Shown one piece after another: positions 1 to 7,375 of a DNA stretch of 22,220 bases (the stretch's first letter is position 1; every line of letters begins with the position of its first letter). A model generated the notes under the pieces. That model worked only from the letters and a program-made list of their open reading frames with translations. It was not told the origin of the DNA and searched no databases. The translations under genes and the position numbers were made by a program. The stretch covers positions 1 through 22,220 of the forward strand of contig CALCHM010000013.1 of the NCBI GenBank assembly GCA_937901345.1, written 5' to 3'. Source of the stretch: an uncultured Prevotella sp. (GTDB lineage Bacteria; Bacteroidota; Bacteroidia; Bacteroidales; Bacteroidaceae).

Positions 1-63
1 GAACGTACCAATAACCTTGTGTCTCTGCCCCGGTGTTGTGGGCTTAAATTTACGTACTGCCAT
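1..63 (-). CDS. rplB: 50S ribosomal protein L2, 5' end only
   Basis: Only the first 21 codons are in the window; the gene runs off the left edge. The peptide opens MAVRKFKPTTPGQRHK, the well-known start of bacterial uL2, a 23S rRNA-binding protein needed for subunit joining and for the peptidyl transferase centre. It begins 8 nt after the rplW stop codon, in the usual S10 operon order rplC-rplD-rplW-rplB, so it is surely co-transcribed with the genes before it. No Shine-Dalgarno is visible before the ATG, as expected in Bacteroidota. Identity is secure from the N-terminus and the gene order; nothing can be said about the rest of the protein. Confidence 0.97.
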   Translation of the reverse strand, partial: MAVRKFKPTTPGQRHKVIGTF

Positions 64-71
64 TGTTCTTA

Positions 72-362
72 TTAAATATTGCTATAGAAGTCAATTGTTT
101 CGCCCTCCTTAAGAGTTACGAGAGCCTTCTTGAAAGCATTTGTACGACCTTGAATCAAGCCTGCCTTAGTGTAGCGTGACTTATTCTTACCAGCGTAGAT
201 CATAGTGTTTACTGATACTACGTTTACACCGTACAAAGCTTCTACTTCTGCCTTAATCTGAAGCTTGTTAGCTTCGGGGCGCACGATGAAGCCAAACTGA
301 TTCTGCTTCTCCGTGATTCCTGTCATCTTTTCAGTGACGAGGGGCTTTACGATATATGCCAT
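72..362 (-). CDS. rplW: 50S ribosomal protein L23
   Basis: A 96-residue uL23, the usual length. The opening (MAYIVKPLVTEKMT) carries the family signature of a lysine/proline start followed by TEK, and the C-terminal half has the Lys/Arg-rich stretch around GKNKSRYTKAG that contacts 23S rRNA. L23 sits at the exit of the peptide tunnel and is a docking site for trigger factor and SRP. It is third in the rplC-rplD-rplW-rplB run, 19 nt after rplD and 8 nt before rplB. A short GAGG lies about 14 nt before the ATG, too far away to be a convincing ribosome binding site. No anomaly is seen. Confidence 0.98.
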   Translation of the reverse strand: MAYIVKPLVTEKMTGITEKQNQFGFIVRPEANKLQIKAEVEALYGVNVVSVNTMIYAGKNKSRYTKAGLIQGRTNAFKKALVTLKEGETIDFYSNI

Positions 363-381
363 AATCTATTTAGCCTCAAAA

Positions 382-1011
382 TTACTTTGTTAAACCTGCT
401 TCGATATTTGCAAGCGCGCTTTCAGTAATTACCAATACACCTGCGTTAAGTACGCCGTATGTGTTGATATCTGAAGCAACTGCAACCTGAGTCTTCTGAA
501 GGTTACGTGCTGACAAATATACGTTTTTATTGATTTCTGAAGTAACCAAAAGCACCTTTTTTTCAGATACCTTAAGATTATTCATCAATTCTACGAATGC
601 CTTAGTCTTGGGAGCTTCGAAAGTGAAGTCTTCAACCACTACGATTGCATTTTCCTGAGCCTTGTAAGAGAGAGCGCTACGACGAGCGAGCTGCTTAACC
701 TTCTTATTGAGCTTGAAATCATAGTTACGGGGCTTAGGACCAAACACGCGAGCACCACCTACGAGCAAGGGTGAGTTGATATCACCACGGCGAGCACCGC
801 CACCGCCCTTCTGACGACCGAGCTTACGAGTAGAACCGCTGAGTTCACTTCTTTCCTTTGACTTAGCTGTACCCTGGCGCTGAGCAGCGAGGTACTGCTT
901 CACGTCGAGATAGATGACGTGATCGTTGGGAGTGATACCAAATACTGAGTCGTTGAGCACAACCTTCTTGCCGGTATCTTCACCCTTAATATTCAATACA
1001 CTGATTTCCAT
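382..1011 (-). CDS. rplD: 50S ribosomal protein L4
   Basis: A 209-residue uL4. The central basic, glycine-rich segment (about residues 50-95, with STRKLGRQKGGGGARRGD and VFGPKPRNYDF) is the long loop that reaches into the peptide exit tunnel; the globular part is the remainder. Its ATG overlaps the rplC stop codon by one base (TAATG), so the two genes are probably translationally coupled. In E. coli L4 is also the repressor of its own operon through the S10 leader. Here rplD is the second gene of a transcript that starts directly before rplC, and that transcript has a hairpin-bearing leader, so L4 autoregulation is possible but is inferred only. Confidence 0.98.
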   Translation of the reverse strand: MEISVLNIKGEDTGKKVVLNDSVFGITPNDHVIYLDVKQYLAAQRQGTAKSKERSELSGSTRKLGRQKGGGGARRGDINSPLLVGGARVFGPKPRNYDFKLNKKVKQLARRSALSYKAQENAIVVVEDFTFEAPKTKAFVELMNNLKVSEKKVLLVTSEINKNVYLSARNLQKTQVAVASDINTYGVLNAGVLVITESALANIEAGLTK

Positions 1012-1628
1012 TACTTTTCAACGATTACGATTGAACCTTTGCAACCCGCAACTGAACCCTTAATGAGAAGGAGATTGTGTTCGGGAATTACCTTTAACAC
1101 TTGCAAGTTTTGTGTAGTTACGCGATCGCCACCCATCTGGCCGCCCATGCGCATACCCTTGAACACCTTAGCGGGGTATGAACAAGCACCGATAGAACCC
1201 GGCTTGCGTGCGCGGTCGTCCTGACCGTGTGTTGACTGACCAACACCACCAAAACCGTGGCGCTTCATAACACCCTGGAAACCCTTACCCTTAGATGTAC
1301 CTACTACGTTTACGTAAGTAGCATCGTTGAAGAGTTCAACTGTGAGTGTGTCACCCAAGTTAAATTCCTGGTCAAAACCCTTGAACTCGGCCAAGTGACG
1401 CTTGGGGGTAACACCTGCCTTCTGGAAGTGGCCCTTAAGAGCAGCAGAAGTATTCTTCTCCTTAGCTTCCTGGAAACCTACCTGAACAGCTGCATAGCCA
1501 TCCTTTTCGACAGTCTTAATCTGAGTTACCACACAAGGACCTACTTCGATAACAGTGCATGGCACATTCTTGCCCTCGGCACTGAATACGGATGTCATTC
1601 CGATTTTCTTTCCTAATAATCCTGGCAT
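1011..1628 (-). CDS. rplC: 50S ribosomal protein L3
   Basis: A 205-residue uL3. The start at 1628 gives MPGLLGKKIGMTSVF, the conserved uL3 N-terminus. The frame stays open a further 39 codons upstream, but that stretch is the transcribed leader and resembles no L3. The conserved segment around residues 125-160 (KGKGFQGVMKRHGFGG, then STHGQDDRARKPGSIG) is the extended loop that approaches the peptidyl transferase centre. Gln in GGVGQSTHG lies where many bacteria carry the methylated glutamine. The gene overlaps rplD by one base. In most Bacteroidales rpsJ lies directly before rplC; here a roughly 1-kb non-coding spacer and the divergent leuA are found instead. Confidence 0.98.
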   Translation of the reverse strand: MPGLLGKKIGMTSVFSAEGKNVPCTVIEVGPCVVTQIKTVEKDGYAAVQVGFQEAKEKNTSAALKGHFQKAGVTPKRHLAEFKGFDQEFNLGDTLTVELFNDATYVNVVGTSKGKGFQGVMKRHGFGGVGQSTHGQDDRARKPGSIGACSYPAKVFKGMRMGGQMGGDRVTTQNLQVLKVIPEHNLLLIKGSVAGCKGSIVIVEK

Positions 1629-1762
1629 TTCAGTTTTACTATTAATAAATGATATGTTTTTGAATTTATTGTTTCGTAGCCCATTTCTGGGGCGAAGTCC
1701 TGCGCAACGCAGGGTGATTACTATGTATAAAAAAGCAGGTTTCAAGCGTTTCCTACTTTTTG
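1629..1762 (-). promoter_or_regulatory. Leader of the rplC operon with two tandem hairpins
   Basis: From the predicted transcription start near 1762 to the rplC ATG the leader is about 134 nt. It is AT-rich except at 1679-1713, where two adjacent stem-loops stand out on the transcript: CCTGCG/CGCAGG with a 3-nt loop (1699-1713), and GCCCCA/TGGGC closed by a GAAA loop with one bulged C (1679-1693). No U-run follows, so this is not a terminator. Ribosomal protein operons often carry such leaders as binding sites for a repressor protein such as L4, but the identity of any ligand here is inference. No Shine-Dalgarno is present before the start codon. Confidence 0.5.
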
Positions 1763-1768
1763 CGAGTG

Positions 1769-1800
1769 CAAATTTACGAACCTTTTATATTCACACCAAG
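1769..1800 (-). promoter_or_regulatory. Promoter of the rplC operon (Bacteroidetes type)
   Basis: Read on the minus strand, TTGG (1796-1799), a 19-bp spacer and TAAATTTG (1769-1776) match the Bacteroidetes -33/-7 consensus TTTG-N19-TAnnTTTG. Transcription should start near 1762. This explains how rplC-rplB can be expressed without rpsJ upstream. Confidence 0.75.
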
Positions 1801-2208
1801 AAAATAAGTCGTTTTCTTAACAATTATTTATTTAAACCTATTATTTGCTAAACTAAAATTACAAATTTTCCACTCATCTCTCATTTTTTTGTGATTTTTC
1901 GAATCTTTTTTGGATCGATCACTCGTTTTTGTCATCGAAAATTAATCGCAGGCACTATTTTTTTCATTTAAAGAAAAATTTCATTGAATTAATCCATTTT
2001 AGGGCAACACCCGATGTCGCAAGGTTCTTTATTTTGGTAACATTGATTTAGTTTTTTTTGCACCAACAACTGTATTGTCCAACACCACGTATGAATTTGA
2101 TTGTATTTCAATTGGAACATAGGTTTCGTAAATTTTCATTCGAAAAGCCCTTAATATTCACCCTATACATTCCCTATTTCATTCATATTTAATTCGCTTT
2201 TTCCTTAG
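1801..2208. other. AT-rich divergent spacer without a recognisable gene
   Basis: About 400 bp between the rplC and leuA promoters. No ORF that looks coding and no RNA gene was recognised on either strand; in particular there is no S10-like reading frame. A weak inverted repeat TTTTCGA/TCGAAAA (1896-1902 and 1935-1941) and several T-runs are visible. A TTCGTAAATTT string at 2128-2138 repeats the sequence found in the rplC promoter but lacks a good -33 partner. Confidence 0.5.
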
Positions 2209-2244
2209 TTTGAATATCTGTTTATAAAAAGTTTCTTAATTTTG
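2209..2244 (+). promoter_or_regulatory. Probable leuA operon promoter
   Basis: TAATTTTG at 2237-2244 is a full match to the Bacteroidetes -7 element TAnnTTTG and is followed by CGCAAC. The only TTTG upstream (2209-2212) is 24 bp away, longer than the usual 19-21, so the -33 element is weak or activator-assisted. Transcription would start near 2251, giving a leader of almost 400 nt before leuA, which suggests control inside the leader. Confidence 0.55.
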
Positions 2245-2261
2245 CGCAACAACACAAAAAC

Positions 2262-2312
2262 GAGCAAAAGGATAACGTTTGAATTTCATCATCAATTGAT
2301 TATAACCTGCTC
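2262..2312 (+). promoter_or_regulatory. Possible stem-loop at the start of the leuA leader
   Basis: GAGCA (2262-2266) can pair with TGCTC (2308-2312), and the following AGGATAA can pair with TTATAACCT if two A residues bulge. The inner loop contains the palindrome ATCAATTGAT (2291-2300). The arrangement lies just before a terminator-like hairpin, as in attenuators, but no leader peptide rich in leucine codons is seen, so the mechanism is unknown. Confidence 0.3.
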
Positions 2313-2354
2313 TGATATTTAAAAGGGGTATGTCGTTAGTTAATGAATATGACA

Positions 2355-2402
2355 AAAAAGGCGGTTTTCTTCTATCTGTTATATAGTGAGTACCGCCTTT
2401 TT
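2355..2402 (+). terminator. Terminator-like hairpin in the leuA leader (attenuator candidate)
   Basis: AAAAAGGCGGT (2355-2365) and ACCGCCTTTTT (2392-2402) form an 11-bp stem ending in a U-run; the 26-nt loop can itself fold through CTAT/ATAG (2372-2375 and 2383-2386). No plus-strand gene precedes it, so it cannot simply terminate an upstream gene. Between the leuA promoter and leuA it would act as an intrinsic attenuator. Because A- and T-runs flank both sides it could also stop antisense transcription. Confidence 0.6.
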
Positions 2403-2539
2403 AATTTGATTCTCTTTTGCTATACAAACACTCCACAGCCATCGAGCAAAATCTTCCACCATTATCTTTTGACGCTTACACCCATAAATTCGATAAATAA
2501 CCATAGTTCCAGAATAACACCTTTACGGAAACATTAAAA

Positions 2540-2631
2540 ACCGCAAACTTACACCGCAAACTTACACAGAAGACCTATACAGAAGATTTATACCGAAGAC
2601 TTATACCGCTAAATTTATACCACTACTAAAT
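2540..2631 (+). repeat. 13-bp degenerate tandem repeat, seven copies, before leuA
   Basis: Seven head-to-tail units start at 2540, 2553, 2566, 2579, 2592, 2605 and 2619. The first two are identical (ACCGCAAACTTAC); the others drift, e.g. ACAGAAGACCTAT, ACCGAAGACTTAT and a 14-bp ACCGCTAAATTTAT. The array ends 14 bp before the leuA ATG, so it forms the last part of the leader. There are no spacers between copies, so it is not a CRISPR. It may space or bind something in the 5' UTR, or be a neutral replication-slippage product. Confidence 0.8.
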
Positions 2632-2645
2632 AATTAAGATGACTT

Positions 2646-4142
2646 ATGACTGACAGACTTTATATCTTCGACACCACCCTTCGCGATGGCGAACAAGTTC
2701 CGGGGTGTCAGTTAAACACAGTTGAAAAAATCCAGGTTGCCAAGCAACTTGAGGCGCTAGGTGTGGACGTCATTGAGGCGGGTTTCCCTGTTTCGAGTCC
2801 AGGCGATTTCAATAGTGTTATAGAAATTTCCAAGGCAGTAACCTGGCCTACCATTTGCGCTCTGACTCGTGCCGTAGAGAAGGACATTGACATTGCCGCT
2901 GAAGCACTTGCTTATGCCAAACGCAAACGCATTCACACAGGTATTGGCACAAGCGATCTTCACATTCAATATAAATTTAACTCCAACCGTGAAGAAATCA
3001 TTGAGCGAGCTGTCGCGGCGGTAAAATATGCGAAGCGCTATGTTGAAGATGTAGAATTCTATGCCGAAGATGCAGGTCGCACGGATAACGAATACCTTGC
3101 ACGCGTCATCGAAGCGGTCATCAACGCAGGCGCTACAGTAGTTAACATTCCTGACACTACAGGATATTGCCTACCCCACGAGTACGGACAAAAGATTAAA
3201 TATCTAGTGGAAAATGTGAGCAACATTGACCGTGCGATTATCTCTACACATTGCCACAATGACCTCGGTATGGCAACAGCGTGCACACTTGAGGGCGTAC
3301 TCAATGGTGCTCGTCAGGTGGAAGTAACTATTAACGGCATTGGTGAGCGTGCGGGGAACACGAGTGCAGAAGAAATTGCCATGATTCTCAAGTGCCACCA
3401 TGAGTTACATATCAATACGAACATCAACACGCAGAAGATTTGTGCTACAAGTCGCCTCATCTCATCATTGATGAATATGCCCGTTCAACCCAACAAGGCA
3501 ATTGTTGGACGAAATGCATTCGCACATTCTTCAGGCATTCACCAAGATGGCATCCTTAAAAATGTTGAAACTTACGAAATCATCAGCCCTAAAGACGTGG
3601 GCGTTGATGAAAATTCCATCATCCTCACGGCACGTTCAGGACATGCTGCACTAAAACATCGCTTGGAAATCTTGGGCGTAGAGGTGGATGATGATAAGTT
3701 GAACAAGATTTATGAAAACTTCCTAAGTCTTGCCGATAGTAAAAAGGAAGTGACAGACGACGATGTCCTTGTGCTTGCAGGTCAAGAGCGCAATCGTTTG
3801 CAGGCCATCAAACTGGATTACCTTCAGGTTACAAGCGGTCAAGGCGTACGCCCTGTTGCCGCCGTCACTATTGATATTGCAGGTGAGAAATTCTCGAGTG
3901 CTTCAGATGGTAATGGTCCTGTTGACGCGGCTATCAATGCCATCCGCAACATCATCCGTCGCCAAGTCATCGTAAAGGAATTTACGATTCAAGCCAATAG
4001 TCGCGGTTCGAACGACATCGGTAAAGTACACATGCAAGTAGAATACAACGGACATATATATTATGGTTTCGGCGCCAATACGGATATTATCGTGGCAAGT
4101 GCGGAAGCTTATGTAGATTGTATTAATAAGTTTAAGAAATAA
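2646..4142 (+). CDS. leuA: 2-isopropylmalate synthase
   Basis: Condenses acetyl-CoA with 2-ketoisovalerate, the committed step of leucine synthesis, in the cytoplasm. The 498-residue protein is of usual length. FDTTLRDGEQVPGCQL (residues 8-23) gives the substrate- and metal-binding start of the TIM barrel; HCHND near 202-206 supplies the metal-binding histidines, and NGIGERAGNTSAEE follows at about 232-245. The C-terminal part from about 365 (ending in TDIIVASAEAYVDCINKF) is the regulatory domain that senses leucine in this family, so feedback inhibition is likely. It is the first gene of leuACDB, separated from leuC by 56 nt. The start is the only ATG in frame before the TLRDGEQ motif. Homocitrate or citramalate synthase is less likely given the leu neighbours. 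Confidence 0.96.
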   Translation: MTDRLYIFDTTLRDGEQVPGCQLNTVEKIQVAKQLEALGVDVIEAGFPVSSPGDFNSVIEISKAVTWPTICALTRAVEKDIDIAAEALAYAKRKRIHTGIGTSDLHIQYKFNSNREEIIERAVAAVKYAKRYVEDVEFYAEDAGRTDNEYLARVIEAVINAGATVVNIPDTTGYCLPHEYGQKIKYLVENVSNIDRAIISTHCHNDLGMATACTLEGVLNGARQVEVTINGIGERAGNTSAEEIAMILKCHHELHINTNINTQKICATSRLISSLMNMPVQPNKAIVGRNAFAHSSGIHQDGILKNVETYEIISPKDVGVDENSIILTARSGHAALKHRLEILGVEVDDDKLNKIYENFLSLADSKKEVTDDDVLVLAGQERNRLQAIKLDYLQVTSGQGVRPVAAVTIDIAGEKFSSASDGNGPVDAAINAIRNIIRRQVIVKEFTIQANSRGSNDIGKVHMQVEYNGHIYYGFGANTDIIVASAEAYVDCINKFKK

Positions 4143-4198
4143 CCATATAGTTAATACAGTTGTTTTGTCACTAGAGACCCTGTAGAAATAATCTCTCC

Positions 4199-5578
4199 AT
4201 GAACACCCTTTTTGATAAAATCTGGGATGCCCACATCGTACAGCAAGTTGCTGATGGGCCTACTCAATTATATATAGACCGACTTTACTGCCACGAGGTG
4301 ACAAGTCCGCAAGCTTTTGACGGACTCCGTGCGCGCGGATTACGCCCTTATCGTCCAGGACAAATATTCTGCATGCCCGATCACAACACCCCAACGCACG
4401 ATCAAGATAAACCCATTGAAGACCCCATTTCTCGAAAGCAGGTAGATGCATTGACGCGCAATGCAGAGGAATTTGGACTCACTCATTTCGGTATGCTCCA
4501 CCCCAACAACGGCATTATCCATGTTGTAGGTCCAGAGCAAGGTCTCTCCCTTCCTGGTATGACCATCGTTTGCGGTGACTCTCACACTTCCACTCACGGG
4601 GCGGTCGGATCAGTTGCCTTTGGCATTGGAACGTCTGAAGTAGAAATGGTTTTGGCATCACAATGCATTCTGCAAACCAAACCCAAATCCATGCGCATCA
4701 CGGTAAACGGAAAATTAGGAAAGGGTGTTACGGCTAAAGATCTTGCTCTTTATTTAATGAGTAAATTGACCACTAGTGGCGCTACGGGTTATTTTATAGA
4801 ATATGCGGGCGAAGCTATAACGTCACTCTCCATGGAGGGGCGTTTAACTCTTTGCAATTTGTCCATAGAAATGGGGGCACGCGGTGGATTTATTGCACCC
4901 GACGCCGTAACCTTTGAATATCTAAAAGGACGTCCCTACGCTCCTCAAGGAAAGGCATGGGATGAAGCAGTGGAGCGATGGAAGCAACTTTGTAGCGGAC
5001 CAGATGCCGTGTTTGACAAAGAAGTGGTTTTCAATGCTGCTGAAATTCAACCCATGATTACCTACGGCACCAACCCTGGCATGGGGATTGGCATCACCGA
5101 TTGCATCCCCGAACCCCAAAATGTTTCAGAGCAGCGAGCGCTCGACTACATGCATTTCAAAGCCGGAATTTCACTGATTGGACAACGCGTCGACTACGTA
5201 TTCCTCGGTGCTTGCACCAACGGGCGCATTGAAGACTTCCGCGCCTTTGCCTCCATCGTGAAAGGACGAAAGAAGGCGGAGCATGTCATCGCGTGGCTCG
5301 TTCCTGGTAGTTGGAAGGTGGTGGAGCAACTAAAGTCGGAAGGTATCGACAAGGTATTAGAAGCGGCAGGTTTTGCCATCCGCCAACCCGGTTGTTCGGC
5401 ATGCTTGGGCATGAATGACGATAAAGTTCCCGCGGGCAAATTAGTTGTATCCACAAGTAATCGAAATTTTGAAGGGCGTCAAGGACCTGGTGCACGCACC
5501 TGCCTAGCGTCTCCCCTTATGGCCGCCGCAGCTGCTGTCATGGGAGAGATTGTTGATCCCAGAACGCTAATGTCCTAA
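4199..5578 (+). CDS. leuC: 3-isopropylmalate dehydratase, large subunit
   Basis: With LeuD it isomerises 2-isopropylmalate to 3-isopropylmalate through 2-isopropylmaleate. This is the aconitase-family large subunit, 459 residues, close to the usual 465. The three cysteines that hold the catalytic 4Fe-4S cluster are visible as C339 (LGACTNGRIEDF), C399 and C402 (QPGCSACLGMN). The GDSHTSTHGA motif (residues 126-135) and the N-terminal LFDKIWDAH start are typical. It lies between leuA (56-nt gap) and leuD (10-nt gap), so co-transcription and stoichiometric expression with leuD are expected. Homoaconitase is excluded in practice by the complete leu gene set. Confidence 0.97.
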   Translation: MNTLFDKIWDAHIVQQVADGPTQLYIDRLYCHEVTSPQAFDGLRARGLRPYRPGQIFCMPDHNTPTHDQDKPIEDPISRKQVDALTRNAEEFGLTHFGMLHPNNGIIHVVGPEQGLSLPGMTIVCGDSHTSTHGAVGSVAFGIGTSEVEMVLASQCILQTKPKSMRITVNGKLGKGVTAKDLALYLMSKLTTSGATGYFIEYAGEAITSLSMEGRLTLCNLSIEMGARGGFIAPDAVTFEYLKGRPYAPQGKAWDEAVERWKQLCSGPDAVFDKEVVFNAAEIQPMITYGTNPGMGIGITDCIPEPQNVSEQRALDYMHFKAGISLIGQRVDYVFLGACTNGRIEDFRAFASIVKGRKKAEHVIAWLVPGSWKVVEQLKSEGIDKVLEAAGFAIRQPGCSACLGMNDDKVPAGKLVVSTSNRNFEGRQGPGARTCLASPLMAAAAAVMGEIVDPRTLMS

Positions 5579-5588
5579 ATCATATACT

Positions 5589-6176
5589 ATGAAACAGAAG
5601 TTTGACATTATCCATAGCACCTGTGTGCCACTCCCTTTAGAAAATGTGGATACCGATCAAATCATCCCCGCACGCTTTTTAAAGGCAACGGACAAAGAAG
5701 GATTTGGCGAAAACCTCTTCCGCGATTGGCGCTATAATCCTGACGGCACGAAACGTGATTTCGTGCTCAACGACCCCACATATAGCGGTGATATCTTAGT
5801 TGCGGGCAAGAACTTTGGTTGTGGTTCCAGTCGTGAACATGCCGCTTGGGCGATTGCGGGATATGGGTTCCGTGTCGTGGTGAGCAGTTTCTTTGCCGAC
5901 ATTCACAAGCAAAACGAACTCAACAACTTCGTGCTCCCCGTGGTAGTGACCGAGGATTTCCTGCGAGAGATCTTTGCCACTATTGCCGAGAATCCAGAGG
6001 CAATGCTTACCATTGACGTGCCTAACCAACGCATAACGAACGACACAACTGGGCGCTCCGAGCAATTTGAACTCAACGGGTACAAGAAGTATTGCCTGAT
6101 GAACGCCTACGATGACATAGACTTCTTGCTTGCTCATCGCGACAAGATTGAGGCATTTGAACATGCCCATCCTTAA
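5589..6176 (+). CDS. leuD: 3-isopropylmalate dehydratase, small subunit
   Basis: The swivel-domain partner of LeuC, 195 residues, as expected for the family. VDTDQIIPARFLK (about residues 20-32) and GKNFGCGSSREHAAWAI (about 75-91) are the signature motifs; the serine and arginine in GSSRE contact the substrate. The start is the first ATG, 10 nt after the leuC stop codon, and leuB follows after 43 nt. Base composition and codon use look like the flanking leu genes, so there is no sign of recent transfer. Confidence 0.97.
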   Translation: MKQKFDIIHSTCVPLPLENVDTDQIIPARFLKATDKEGFGENLFRDWRYNPDGTKRDFVLNDPTYSGDILVAGKNFGCGSSREHAAWAIAGYGFRVVVSSFFADIHKQNELNNFVLPVVVTEDFLREIFATIAENPEAMLTIDVPNQRITNDTTGRSEQFELNGYKKYCLMNAYDDIDFLLAHRDKIEAFEHAHP

Positions 6177-6219
6177 TTCTCAGTTATCACCGCCTCAACT
6201 CCTAAACATTCCTCCTCTC

Positions 6220-7284
6220 ATGAAACTCCATATCGCAATACTCCCCGGCGACGGCATTGGTCCCGAAATCTCCGTACAAGGTGTGGCCGTGCTTGAAGCG
6301 ATTGCCCAGAAGTTTGGTCACGAACTCACCATGCAAACCGCCTTGGTGGGTGGTGCTGCTATTGATGCTGTAGGCCATCCGTTTCCTGAAGACACCTACC
6401 GCATCTGTAAGTCTGCAGATGCTGTTTTGTTCTCCTCCGTGGGCGATTTGAAATTTGACAACGACCCCAATGCGAAAGTACGCCCCGAGCAAGGACTCCT
6501 AGCCATGCGCAAGCAATTGGGGCTGTTCGCCAACATCCGCCCCATTGAAACCTTTGACTGCTTGGTACACAAATCACCTTTGCGCAAGGATCTCGTTAGC
6601 GGAGCTGACTTTATTTGTATCCGAGAATTAACTGGAGGCATGTATTTTGGGGAAAAGCAGGAAGGCGACGACCTCGCTTATGACACATGCGTTTACACAC
6701 GTCAAGAGGTTGAACGCATTCTTCACGTGGCTTATGCCTACGCCATGCGTCGCCGCCGTCAGGTCACCGTTGTTGACAAAGCCAATGTTCTAGCCTCATC
6801 GCGCTTGTGGCGCAAAGTAGCACAAGAAGTGGCGAAGCAATATCCCGAGGTTACTACGGAATACATGTACGTAGACAATGCCGCCATGCGCATGATTCAG
6901 GAACCTACCCACTTTGACGTAATCGTAACGGAAAACACCTTTGGCGACATCTTGACAGACGAAGCATCTTGCATCACGGGGTCTATGGGACTGCTCCCCT
7001 CTGCCTCAACGGGCGAAAGCACTCCCGTTTTCGAACCCATTCACGGCAGTTGGCCTCAAGCGAAGGGTAAAAACATCGCCAACCCCTTAGCGCAAATTCT
7101 CTCCGTTGCGATGCTGCTCGAGCACTTCGGTCTCCAAGCAGAGGCACAACTTGTGCGCCGCGCCGTTACTGCCAGTCTTGACGCCAATGTACGAACACCC
7201 GAAATTCAAGTAGCGGAAGCGCCGCATTACGGCACCAAGGAGGTTGGTGCATGGATTGTAGAGTGGATTAAGAATAACAATTAA
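6220..7284 (+). CDS. leuB: 3-isopropylmalate dehydrogenase
   Basis: Oxidises and decarboxylates 3-isopropylmalate to 2-ketoisocaproate with NAD; transamination then gives leucine. The chosen start at 6220 yields MKLHIAILPGDGIGPEIS, the canonical N-terminus, and a 354-residue protein; the frame is open 30 codons further up, overlapping leuD, but that extension has no family similarity. VTENTFGDILTDEAS (about 236-250) and SMGLLPSAS hold the substrate and Mg-binding aspartates, and FEPIHGSWPQAKGKNIANP forms the NAD-binding segment. The usual wording is GSAPDIAGK; GSWPQAKGK is a modest variation of that segment. It is the last gene of leuACDB and is followed by a stem-loop at 7284-7345. Confidence 0.96.
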   Translation: MKLHIAILPGDGIGPEISVQGVAVLEAIAQKFGHELTMQTALVGGAAIDAVGHPFPEDTYRICKSADAVLFSSVGDLKFDNDPNAKVRPEQGLLAMRKQLGLFANIRPIETFDCLVHKSPLRKDLVSGADFICIRELTGGMYFGEKQEGDDLAYDTCVYTRQEVERILHVAYAYAMRRRRQVTVVDKANVLASSRLWRKVAQEVAKQYPEVTTEYMYVDNAAMRMIQEPTHFDVIVTENTFGDILTDEASCITGSMGLLPSASTGESTPVFEPIHGSWPQAKGKNIANPLAQILSVAMLLEHFGLQAEAQLVRRAVTASLDANVRTPEIQVAEAPHYGTKEVGAWIVEWIKNNN

Positions 7285-7345
7285 AGGAGACGACCAACGA
7301 TTGAAGAAGCAAGGCGTTTCTCTTCTTTCATTCCTCACGTCTCCC
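7284..7345 (+). repeat. Stem-loop after leuB, possible weak terminator
   Basis: AAGGAGACG near 7284-7292 pairs with CGTCTCCCTT (7338-7347) with one mismatch, and inside it GAAGAAG (7303-7309) pairs with CTTCTTTC (7322-7329) through one bulge. A T-rich but interrupted stretch follows. The left arm is purine-rich and the right arm pyrimidine-rich, like two other intergenic stem-loops here (8159-8213 and 17189-17257). No good promoter is seen between this hairpin and the next gene, so it may only reduce transcription. Confidence 0.4.
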
Positions 7346-7375
7346 TTCTCATTTTATATTTTTCCTTTCAACATC

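Noticed and set aside
1629..1745. 39-codon N-terminal extension of rplC
   Set aside because: It does not resemble L3; the canonical L3 start is at 1628 and the extension overlaps the structured leader just downstream of the promoter.
1039..1851. Plus-strand open frames across rplC and its leader
   Set aside because: They are antisense shadows of a certain ribosomal protein gene and look like no known protein.
2343..2537. 64-codon plus-strand frame before leuA
   Set aside because: It runs straight through the terminator-like hairpin, has low-complexity AT-driven composition and no ribosome binding or family signal. It is not a leucine leader peptide either: Leu codons are scattered and no stop lies near the hairpin.
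6130..6219. 30-codon upstream extension of leuB
   Set aside because: It overlaps leuD in another frame and has no similarity to LeuB N-termini; MKLHIAILPGDGIG at 6220 is the normal start.
7301..7375. TTG start with GGAGA upstream for the radical SAM protein
   Set aside because: The GGAGA belongs to the stem-loop arm, and the added 25 residues are foreign to the family; MSILFPSP at 7376 is the usual start.
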